Assembly: GCA_027080605.1 (NCBI GenBank) | Contig: JALWRO010000294.1 | Span: forward strand, 1 to 12,252 | Direction of reading: 5' to 3' | Source of the DNA: Campylobacterales bacterium | Lineage (GTDB): Bacteria > Campylobacterota > Campylobacteria > Campylobacterales > QNZT01 | Length of the DNA stretch: 12,252 bases | Shown here: one piece after another, positions 6,600 to 12,252 of the stretch | Position numbering within the stretch: position 1 is the stretch's first letter | Layout of the letters: each line of letters starts with the position of its first letter | Notes under the pieces: generated by a model | What the model saw: only the letters and a program-made list of their open reading frames with translations | Databases searched by the model: none | What the model was told of the DNA's origin: nothing | Made by a program: the position numbers and the translations under genes

Positions 6600-6687
6600 A
6601 ATATAATATTCATTTATATAGTTTCCTTAAATTTAACCCCTGCATAAGCATAAATATTCTAGAATACTGAATGACTATTCATTTATA
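6600..6687 (+). promoter_or_regulatory. Candidate operator cluster in the hyd leader
   Basis: Four elements stand out in this 124-base intergenic leader (6577-6700). AATATAATATT at 6600-6610 is palindromic and covers the -10. TATTCTAGAATA at 6655-6666 is a perfect 12-bp palindrome. TGAAT-gact-ATTCA at 6668-6681 is an inverted repeat in the style of TetR-family operators. The 12-mer TATTCATTTATA occurs twice, at 6607-6618 and 6676-6687. Which protein binds is not known; the TetR gene nearby is one candidate. AT-rich DNA makes some of these likely by chance, but the two adjacent dyads next to the SD are harder to dismiss. Confidence 0.4.
6602..6607 (+). promoter_or_regulatory. Probable -10 box of the hydABCDE operon
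   Basis: A consensus TATAAT lies 93 bases before hydA, within the 11-base palindrome AATATAATATT (6600-6610). The upstream -35 region is poor; TTCAGA at 6581 is the nearest match, at 15-bp spacing. An alternative, TAGAAT at 6660-6665, is closer to the gene but lies inside another palindrome. Confidence 0.45.
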
Positions 6688-6700
6688 AAAGGAGGCTTTC

Positions 6701-7942
6701 ATGAGCGACAAGCGGATTGAGTCGGTGAAGAAGCTTTTCACGTCCCAGAGTGCAAAAGTAGATACAAACAGAGGTGAAGCGTACTATGAAACGCTTTTTG
6801 ACCAGTGCAGGCAGCGGTTGGATGCTCTGAGGGAACTGCCTCCTGTCAGCAATCGTATCGATTTTAAAAATGCGATTTTCGATGAAGGAATCGACAGAAG
6901 GGACTTTCTGAAGTGGGCATCCGCGACGACTGCGATGCTGATGCTTCCGGCATCGTTTACACCGCTTGTCGCCGAAGCGGCAGAGTTGATGAACCGTGTT
7001 CCGGTAGTGTGGATCGAGCTTCAGGATTGTGCGGGTAACTCCGAAGCACTTTTACGAAGTGACGGACCCAAGATCGATGAGATCGTGCTGGATATCATCT
7101 CACTGGAGTTTCATGAAACGCTGATGGCACCGTCAGGGCATCAGGCGGAGAAGCAGCTTGAAGATGCGGTAGAGACATTTAAAGGAAAATATATTCTCTT
7201 TGTGGAAGGATCTGTTCCACGGGGAATTGACGGTCATTTCGGCACTATCGGCGCCAAAGCGGAGACTTTTCAGGATCATTTACTGAGACTTGCAAACGAT
7301 GCGGCGGCGGTCGTGGCGGTAGGAAGCTGTGCGACATTCGGTGGTATTCCTGCTGCAGCACCCAATCCGACCGATGCTGTCGGTGTGATGGAGATGGTAC
7401 ACGGCAAACCGATTATCAACATTCCTGCCTGTCCTGCAAACCCTTCCAACATGGTAGGGGTGATTTTGCATTATGTACTGACAGGGCAAGTACCTGAACT
7501 CGATTCACTGCTCAGACCGAAGTTTGCATTCGGATATCGGATTCATGACAACTGTGAAAGACGTGCGCACTTCGATGCGGGTGAATTTGTCGAAGAGTGG
7601 GGTGATGAAGGGGCGAAAAACAACTTCTGCCTCTATAAAATGGGATGCAAAGGACCAATGACATTCAACAACTGTTCTATCATCCGTTACAACGAAGGGG
7701 TCAACTGGCCGATCGGTGTCGGACGTGGCTGTATCGGCTGTTCGGAACCGGATTTCTGGGATAAATATGCCTATGAAAGACCGATGGCGAACGCCAATAT
7801 CAAAGCGCCGACCGGTGGTGTGGAGAAAACAGTCGATCAGTTTGGTCTGGGGCTACTGACGGCAGCGGGTATCGGTATCGGTATTCATGCAGTGGGCAGT
7901 GCGATTTTCGGTAAAAAGAGTCATGTAGAGGAGGAAGCGTAA
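6701..7942 (+). CDS. hydA: Group 1 periplasmic [NiFe] uptake hydrogenase small subunit HydA
   Basis: This 413-residue small subunit carries a Tat signal (DRRDFLKWA, R66-R67) followed by a hydrophobic stretch to about residue 93, and a C-terminal membrane helix at about 381-403. Mature HydA is therefore periplasmic and membrane-anchored, passing electrons to cytochrome b. Predicted ligands: proximal C110, N113, C210, C244; distal H282, C285, C310, C316; medial C325, C344, C347 (CIGC), with Pro337 favouring a [3Fe-4S] medial cluster. The proximal motif is CAGN, with Asn in place of the second Cys. G112 and A218 occupy the places of the two extra Cys of O2-tolerant enzymes, so no [4Fe-3S] cluster is expected. 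The region before the twin arginines is unusually long (65 residues). The start is secure: AAGGAGG at 6689-6695, 5 bases before ATG. It is 1 base from hydB. Confidence 0.94.
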   Translation: MSDKRIESVKKLFTSQSAKVDTNRGEAYYETLFDQCRQRLDALRELPPVSNRIDFKNAIFDEGIDRRDFLKWASATTAMLMLPASFTPLVAEAAELMNRVPVVWIELQDCAGNSEALLRSDGPKIDEIVLDIISLEFHETLMAPSGHQAEKQLEDAVETFKGKYILFVEGSVPRGIDGHFGTIGAKAETFQDHLLRLANDAAAVVAVGSCATFGGIPAAAPNPTDAVGVMEMVHGKPIINIPACPANPSNMVGVILHYVLTGQVPELDSLLRPKFAFGYRIHDNCERRAHFDAGEFVEEWGDEGAKNNFCLYKMGCKGPMTFNNCSIIRYNEGVNWPIGVGRGCIGCSEPDFWDKYAYERPMANANIKAPTGGVEKTVDQFGLGLLTAAGIGIGIHAVGSAIFGKKSHVEEEA

Positions 7943-7943
7943 G

Positions 7944-9779
7944 ATGAGTGAAAACAATACTACACAACAAGTGACAGAAGAGAAAAAAGTGAGTCCCGAT
8001 ACGACGGCAGCAGCCACAGGCGGGAAAAAGCATATTATCGTCGATCCTATTACCCGTATCGAAGGGCATTTGCGTATCGAAGCGATTATTGACGAGAACA
8101 ATAAAATCGTCGATGCGTACAGCTCCTCCACGATGTTTCGCGGTATCGAGACGATTTTAAAAGGCAGAGACCCGAGAGATTGCGGTTTGATGGCGATGCG
8201 TATCTGCGGCGTCTGTACCGGTACGCACTATCAGCGAAGTATCGAAGCAGTGGAAGATGCTTTCAAGATCACGATCCCTAAAAATGCGCGGATTGTCAGA
8301 AACCTGATTCAGGGTGCGCTTTACGTACATGATCACCTGGTACACTTCTACCATCTGCATGCACTTGACTTTGTCGATGTTCTCTCCGCAACCAAAGCTG
8401 ATCCTGCCAAAACTGCCGAAGAGGCAGCTAAATGGGCGAATGTGGCAGGTTACAAGCCATATATGTCCGGTGCGGCGGATTTCAAAGCGGTACAGGATCG
8501 TGTGATCAAATTTGCGAGGCAGGGAAGACTGGGGATTTTCGGCAACGGATACTGGGGCAACAAACACTACAAACTCACCCCGGAACAAAATCTGATCGGT
8601 GTGGCACACTACCTTAAAGCGCTCGATATCCAGCGTGAAATGGCAAAAATGCAGGCGATCTTTGGTGGTAAAAATCCACATCCGCAATCTATTGTTGTAG
8701 GTGGCGTCACCTGTGTACAGGATATTCAGAATCCGGCAAGGATTGCACTCTTTAAACAACTGCTCAAAGAGAGTATGGATTTTGTCAAAGGCGCATATCT
8801 GCCGGATGTCTATATGGCGGGAACCGCATATGCAGAGGAAGCGACAGATAAAGACGCGACTTACAAAGGTGTCGGCGGAACCGGCGGCGGACTGCTTAGT
8901 TACATGAGTTACGGCGATTTCAGACTGGACGATACCGGTTTTTACAATGCCAAAACACTTTTCCCTTCCGGTCTGGTACTGGACGGCGATATCTCAAAAG
9001 CGTTCGATGTCGATCCCGGAAAAATTGCCGAAGATGTGACCCACTCATGGTATGAAGGCGATCAACCGCTCCATCCGTACGATGGGCAAACTATTCCGCA
9101 CTATACCGGACTGGAGAAAAAAGCGGACGGGTACGCCTACCTCAAAACCGATGAAAAATACTCCTGGATCAAGTCTCCCCGTTATGATGGGAAACCGGTC
9201 GAAGTGGGACCGCTGGCACGTATGGTCGTCGGCTATGTCAAAGGAGATGAACGTATCAAAAAGTATGTCGGCAATTTCCTCAAACGCTCCGGACTGCCGA
9301 TCACCGTACTCTTTTCGACCGTCGGCAGAACGGCGGCGCGTGCGATCGAGACAGAACTGATGGGCGATGCCATGATGGAGTGGGTTGACGAACTGGCGAA
9401 AAATGCCGCAAGCGGCGACCTCTCTACCTGGACGGAGTTCGATTTTGATGTAGTCGCGGCAGACACAAAAGGTATGGGACTTGCCGAAGCGCCAAGGGGT
9501 TCACTGGGTCACTGGGTGAAGATCAAAGACGGTAAAGTAACCAACTATCAGGCGGTGGTTCCTTCAACATGGAATGCCAGCCCGAGAGACGGGAAAGGGC
9601 AGATGGGCGCTTACGAAGCGAGTCTGATCGGTACCAAAGTCGCCAATCCCGAAGAGCCGCTGGAGATTATCCGAACTATCCACAGTTTCGATCCGTGTAT
9701 TGCGTGTGCAGTGCATGTGCTTGACACCAAGGGCAAAGAGTTAGCCGTCTATAAAGTCGATCCTAACTGCACCTTCTAA
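7944..9779 (+). CDS. hydB: Group 1 [NiFe] uptake hydrogenase large subunit HydB
   Basis: This is the 611-residue catalytic subunit of the periplasmic H2-oxidising enzyme. After a polar N-terminal extension of about 28 residues, DPITRIEGHLRIE begins the conserved fold (E40). The L1 motif RICGVCTGTH supplies C88 and C91, and the L2 motif DPCIACAVH supplies C585 and C588. STVGRTAARAIE carries the conserved active-site Arg, and EAPRGSLGHW and PSTWNASPRD are family signatures. After the L2 histidine (H591) is a 20-residue tail beginning VLDTKGKELAV, of the kind normally removed by the HyaD/HydD protease after nickel insertion. There is no signal peptide; it is expected to be exported with HydA by the Tat system. 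The SD AGGAGG at 7929-7934 is 9 bases from ATG 7944. Confidence 0.97.
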   Translation: MSENNTTQQVTEEKKVSPDTTAAATGGKKHIIVDPITRIEGHLRIEAIIDENNKIVDAYSSSTMFRGIETILKGRDPRDCGLMAMRICGVCTGTHYQRSIEAVEDAFKITIPKNARIVRNLIQGALYVHDHLVHFYHLHALDFVDVLSATKADPAKTAEEAAKWANVAGYKPYMSGAADFKAVQDRVIKFARQGRLGIFGNGYWGNKHYKLTPEQNLIGVAHYLKALDIQREMAKMQAIFGGKNPHPQSIVVGGVTCVQDIQNPARIALFKQLLKESMDFVKGAYLPDVYMAGTAYAEEATDKDATYKGVGGTGGGLLSYMSYGDFRLDDTGFYNAKTLFPSGLVLDGDISKAFDVDPGKIAEDVTHSWYEGDQPLHPYDGQTIPHYTGLEKKADGYAYLKTDEKYSWIKSPRYDGKPVEVGPLARMVVGYVKGDERIKKYVGNFLKRSGLPITVLFSTVGRTAARAIETELMGDAMMEWVDELAKNAASGDLSTWTEFDFDVVAADTKGMGLAEAPRGSLGHWVKIKDGKVTNYQAVVPSTWNASPRDGKGQMGAYEASLIGTKVANPEEPLEIIRTIHSFDPCIACAVHVLDTKGKELAVYKVDPNCTF

Positions 9780-9789
9780 GGAGCCAACG

Positions 9790-10524
9790 ATGCAAAAAAC
9801 AGGGTATAAAAATATAAAGCGTATGACCGGTGCGATGCGTATCATCCACTGGGTCAATGCCATCTCGATGGTGGTTGCAGTGATTACGGGGCTCTATATT
9901 GCTGAGCCTTACTATCAGACACTCATCGCCGAACCGGCGGTAGATAAATATGTCATGGCGTGGAACAGATGGGGGCATTTTATTGTCGCGATCATTTTCG
10001 ATGTCACATCGATCGTCGTGGCGTATCTCTACTTCTTTTCGCGTTTTGAAAAGCCGATACTGAAGTTGTTGCCGACCCCCAGAAACATCAAAGAGTTTTT
10101 CGAAGTGTTGATCAATCTGTTCACTTTCAATAGAAGGAAAAGTTTCGACTCTTCGCACAGCGACAGTTTCAATACGGTCTATTTCACGATCTTCCACCTG
10201 CTTTTGGCGTGGATGCTCTTTACCGGTTTACAACTCTACGTGCACGGTCTGGAATCCGGGTTAAGCAGTATCGGATCATGGTGGCCGGCGATGTTGCACT
10301 GGGCGACTGACTGGACGATTCCCGCAAGCAGTGCGCTGATCGGTACGACCGCGCTGCCGACGATTATGGATGTGCGTATCGTGCACCATATCACCATGTG
10401 GATCATTCTGGCATGGGTGGCTTTTCATATCTATTATCAGATATGGCGAACGATCTTCTGGCAGGAAGGTGACATTGCAATCGTATTCGGCGGTAATAAA
10501 TTTGCAAAAGAGAAAGAGGAGTAA
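9790..10524 (+). CDS. hydC: Di-haem cytochrome b subunit of the uptake hydrogenase, HydC
   Basis: This 244-residue inner-membrane subunit accepts electrons from HydA and reduces menaquinone. Hydrophobic helices lie at about residues 19-37, 62-83, 130-150 and 197-220. Candidate axial haem ligands are His20 (RIIHWVN), His63 (WGHFIV), His199/His200 (VRIVHHITMW) and His213 (AFHIYYQIWR). This is the pattern of the HyaC/HydC/HupC family (Ni/Fe-hydrogenase b-type cytochrome), whose usual length is about 220-240. A basic loop (FNRRKSFDSSHSD) separates helices 2 and 3. The SD AAGGAG at 9778-9783 overlaps the hydB stop and lies 6 bases before the ATG. The hydABC order and tight spacing match the Wolinella succinogenes and Helicobacter pylori operons. 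Confidence 0.96.
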   Translation: MQKTGYKNIKRMTGAMRIIHWVNAISMVVAVITGLYIAEPYYQTLIAEPAVDKYVMAWNRWGHFIVAIIFDVTSIVVAYLYFFSRFEKPILKLLPTPRNIKEFFEVLINLFTFNRRKSFDSSHSDSFNTVYFTIFHLLLAWMLFTGLQLYVHGLESGLSSIGSWWPAMLHWATDWTIPASSALIGTTALPTIMDVRIVHHITMWIILAWVAFHIYYQIWRTIFWQEGDIAIVFGGNKFAKEKEE

Positions 10525-10532
10525 TCTCCTCT
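10515..10532 (+). repeat. Short perfect hairpin spanning the hydC stop codon
   Basis: AGAGGAG (10515-10521) and CTCCTCT (10526-10532) form a perfect 7-bp stem over the 4-base loop TAAT, which includes the TAA stop of hydC. It is followed by ATTTGAAA rather than a T run, so it is not a standard terminator. It might mark differential stability or reduced read-through between hydABC and hydDE. The arms are purine/pyrimidine-biased, so chance is possible. Confidence 0.4.
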
Positions 10533-10547
10533 ATTTGAAAGAGCAGC

Positions 10548-11111
10548 GTGGAAAAAGCAGTCATAGTCGGTATAGGAAACATCATGTTCAGCGATGACGG
10601 GCTGGGTGTATACGCGGCAAAGTACATCGAAGAAAATTTTATCAGACCTCCAAATGTTGAAATCGTAGACGGCGGTACACTCGGCTTCTCTTTGATGACC
10701 TATTTTCAGGAGTACGACTATGTCTGCATACTCAGCACCACCTCCGAAGGTGACGATGCAGGTGATCTGTTTCATTTCAGTGTTGAAGAGTTGCTGCAAC
10801 ATGGCAACTGCCGCCAAAGCGCCAATGAAGTAGAAGTGGTACAGATGCTTGAAATCTGCTCCATTCTTGATGAAGATATGGCGGAGGTGGATATCGTAGC
10901 GATGAAACCGGACGATATTATACCCGTCGTTTCACAGCTGACCGACCGAGTCAAAAAACACTTTCCGGATTTTATTCAAAAAGCGGTCGCCGTACTTCAT
11001 GACCGTGGGATTTCTCTCTCCCCAAAAGAGATGAATATACCTCTCGATGAGATTATTCACACCTTTGCCAACCCTGTACAACAGACCCATAATCCCTTAC
11101 CTAAAGGATAA
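10548..11111 (+). CDS. hydD: HydD, M52 (HyaD/HybD-type) hydrogenase maturation protease homologue with altered metal ligands
   Basis: At 187 residues it is slightly longer than HybD (about 164). The fold markers are clear: AVIVGIGNIMFSDDGLGVYAAKYIEE at the N-terminus, VEIVDGGTLGF (37-47), and SANEVEVVQMLEI (91-103), which aligns with the His-containing segment of known proteases. In E. coli HybD the nickel/metal ligands are E16, D62 and H93. The equivalent positions here are D17 (SDDG instead of DEG), S63 (ILSTTS where Helicobacter-type proteins have LD) and N93 (SANE instead of SAHE). All three ligands are therefore changed, so normal metal-guided cleavage of HydB is doubtful. The start is GTG 10548, 23 bases after hydC, with AAAGAG nearby as a weak SD. 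The C-terminal tail (about 160-187) is extra. It is in the position of hydD in hydABCDE operons. Confidence 0.87.
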   Translation: MEKAVIVGIGNIMFSDDGLGVYAAKYIEENFIRPPNVEIVDGGTLGFSLMTYFQEYDYVCILSTTSEGDDAGDLFHFSVEELLQHGNCRQSANEVEVVQMLEICSILDEDMAEVDIVAMKPDDIIPVVSQLTDRVKKHFPDFIQKAVAVLHDRGISLSPKEMNIPLDEIIHTFANPVQQTHNPLPKG

Positions 11112-11113
11112 CA

Positions 11114-12252
11114 TTGTATTTAGTCATTGAGTTCACTTTTCAAAGTGACAAAGCCTATATCGCCACACTGTGTCAGGCGGTGGCGGAAAAGTGCGGTATT
11201 TTGCTGGAACTGGCACAAAGCCGGGATAAACTGACACTTGTTTTACCGTCTGAAGATCCTGCGCTCGAAAGCTTTTTAGAAACGCTGGAAAATGCATTGC
11301 CCGCATCGATTTACCTTAAACAGAGCAGCCACCGCACAGAAACGGAAAAACCGATACTTCATGAAAGTGTGACCAACGATTTACCTGTCGATCTCTCACT
11401 CTGTCCCACCTGTCAGAAAGAGATGTTCGATGTCTCCAGCCGCCGCTACTATTATCCGTTTACTTCATGTAACGCCTGTGGTGGCAGACATGCCTTTTTG
11501 GAGACCTATCCTTTCAGACGCGAGAATAGTGTCATGAAGTTCATGAAACCCTGCGCGGCGTGTGAAGAGGAGATGCGTGCCAATCCTCTGCGTAAGGATT
11601 ATCCGCTTATTTCATGTATAGAGTGTGGCATCCCCCTTCGGATGGTAGACAAAAAGAGTGAGCGCTACGCCAACGACAAAGGCACCTACCGCACGCTCTT
11701 TGAAGTGAGTGCCAGAGCAATCGCCAAAGGGAAAAGCGTCGTCATGAAGACGCTGCACGGCTACCGGAAATTTTACAAACCCGAGGGCAACGCCAACCCT
11801 GAGGCGATCCTTTTCATCGCCGATGTCAACGCACTGAACAGACACCTCATGATGGTCGTGCAGGAGTTCAACGCATTGCTCTCCATCGAACGCCCGCTGC
11901 TTCGTGTCGCCACAAAAAGCAATGAAGCCAAAGCGCATTTTGGTAGCAGTGTCTGGACGAAGTATCCTGATGATGGCATGAGCATGCTTCTGGCGCGGGA
12001 ACTGATCAACGCCGGGCTGGAATATATCGTCTATGAACCGTGTGACGAGGAGGAAGAAGCCGACTTTCTGGTCGATTTTGACTTGCCGGTGACACCGCAA
12101 AAAGATTTCAGACTCTTTATCAATCAGGATACCTTCCTGCTTATCGATGGGGAGCGGTCGATTTTTCCGCAAATTGTACGGGAGGGGAAAACGGGCAGAG
12201 TGAGTGTCGTCGCCGGACTGGTCTGTGGCGACACAGAAGAGGGAAAAATCAT
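11114..12252 (+). CDS. hydE: HydE, HypF-related hydrogenase maturation protein (5' part, runs off window)
   Basis: The frame opens 2 bases after hydD with TTG 11114, SD AAGGA at 11104-11108 (5-base spacing), and stays open to the window edge (379 codons). Residues 1 to about 85 resemble an acylphosphatase-sized fold but lack its catalytic Arg/Asn motif. Two HypF-type zinc fingers follow: C97-x2-C100 with C119-x2-C122, and C147-x2-C150 with C168-x2-C171. The intervening RRYYYPFTSCNACG closely matches HypF. From about residue 190 a YrdC-like region seems to follow (AIAKGKSVVMKTLHGYRKF), but its KGxGG signature is degenerate. HypF makes the cyanide ligands by carbamoyl transfer. This divergent relative sits where Wolinella and Helicobacter have hydE, which is needed for hydrogenase activity. 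It may be an accessory factor rather than the carbamoyltransferase; any Kae1-like domain would be outside the window. Confidence 0.75.
   Translation, partial: MYLVIEFTFQSDKAYIATLCQAVAEKCGILLELAQSRDKLTLVLPSEDPALESFLETLENALPASIYLKQSSHRTETEKPILHESVTNDLPVDLSLCPTCQKEMFDVSSRRYYYPFTSCNACGGRHAFLETYPFRRENSVMKFMKPCAACEEEMRANPLRKDYPLISCIECGIPLRMVDKKSERYANDKGTYRTLFEVSARAIAKGKSVVMKTLHGYRKFYKPEGNANPEAILFIADVNALNRHLMMVVQEFNALLSIERPLLRVATKSNEAKAHFGSSVWTKYPDDGMSMLLARELINAGLEYIVYEPCDEEEEADFLVDFDLPVTPQKDFRLFINQDTFLLIDGERSIFPQIVREGKTGRVSVVAGLVCGDTEEGKI

Noticed and set aside
7868..7885. Tandem GGTATC repeats
   Set aside because: They encode the Gly-Ile repeats of the HydA C-terminal membrane helix; a protein constraint, not a DNA repeat element.
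8157..8759. Minus-strand open frame opposite hydB
   Set aside because: It lies wholly inside conserved hydB sequence and the translation is unstructured and Arg/His/Cys-rich, as expected for a shadow.
11612..12172. Minus-strand open frame in the last kilobase
   Set aside because: The + strand has a continuous HypF-like frame with zinc fingers from a TTG start, which explains the region better.

Overview
The window looks like a chromosomal segment from a chemolithotrophic Campylobacterota (Epsilonproteobacteria), most likely a Sulfurovum- or Sulfurimonas-type sulfur/hydrogen oxidiser. Grounds: a hydABCDE-type uptake hydrogenase operon in the Wolinella/Helicobacter order, a second cytosolic-type [NiFe] hydrogenase, a sulfide:quinone oxidoreductase (SQR)-family flavoprotein, and AT-rich promoters with a clear -10 and poor -35. 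This is inferred from gene content; no species call is possible. Every gene I support is on the + strand.

Region 1 (1-1926) is a compact stress-type operon: the end of a probable YfdX-family protein, an HdeD-family membrane protein, a bacterial pseudodimeric histone-fold protein (DUF1931) and a Prx6/archaeal-type peroxiredoxin, closed by a Rho-independent terminator at 1895-1926.

Region 2 (about 1990-3775) starts at its own promoter. It encodes a Tat-exported, SQR-like flavoprotein with Ile at one of the two catalytic-Cys positions, then a 74-residue two-helix membrane protein.

Region 3 (3776-6576) has a new promoter and three overlapping genes: a TetR-family regulator, and the small and large subunits of a signal-less, group 2-like [NiFe] hydrogenase. 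The large subunit ends exactly at the last active-site motif, so it needs no C-terminal proteolysis.

Region 4 (6577-12252) is the second hydrogenase operon. A 124-base leader with a promoter and several dyads precedes hydA (Tat-exported small subunit with C-terminal anchor), hydB (large subunit with a cleavable tail), hydC (di-haem cytochrome b), hydD (M52-type maturation protease homologue) and the start of hydE (HypF-related, TTG start, runs off the window). Together HydABC would oxidise periplasmic H2 and feed the quinone pool, while the soluble hydrogenase would supply reductant or sense H2 in the cytoplasm.

The most unusual points are these. Both small subunits carry Asn where the second proximal-cluster Cys is expected. 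HydD has lost all three residues that bind metal in the HybD protease. HydE retains HypF zinc fingers but has degenerate flanking domains. Together these suggest a divergent maturation branch. A histone-fold protein in a bacterial stress operon is also notable. I found no tRNA, rRNA, CRISPR array, insertion sequence or attachment site.
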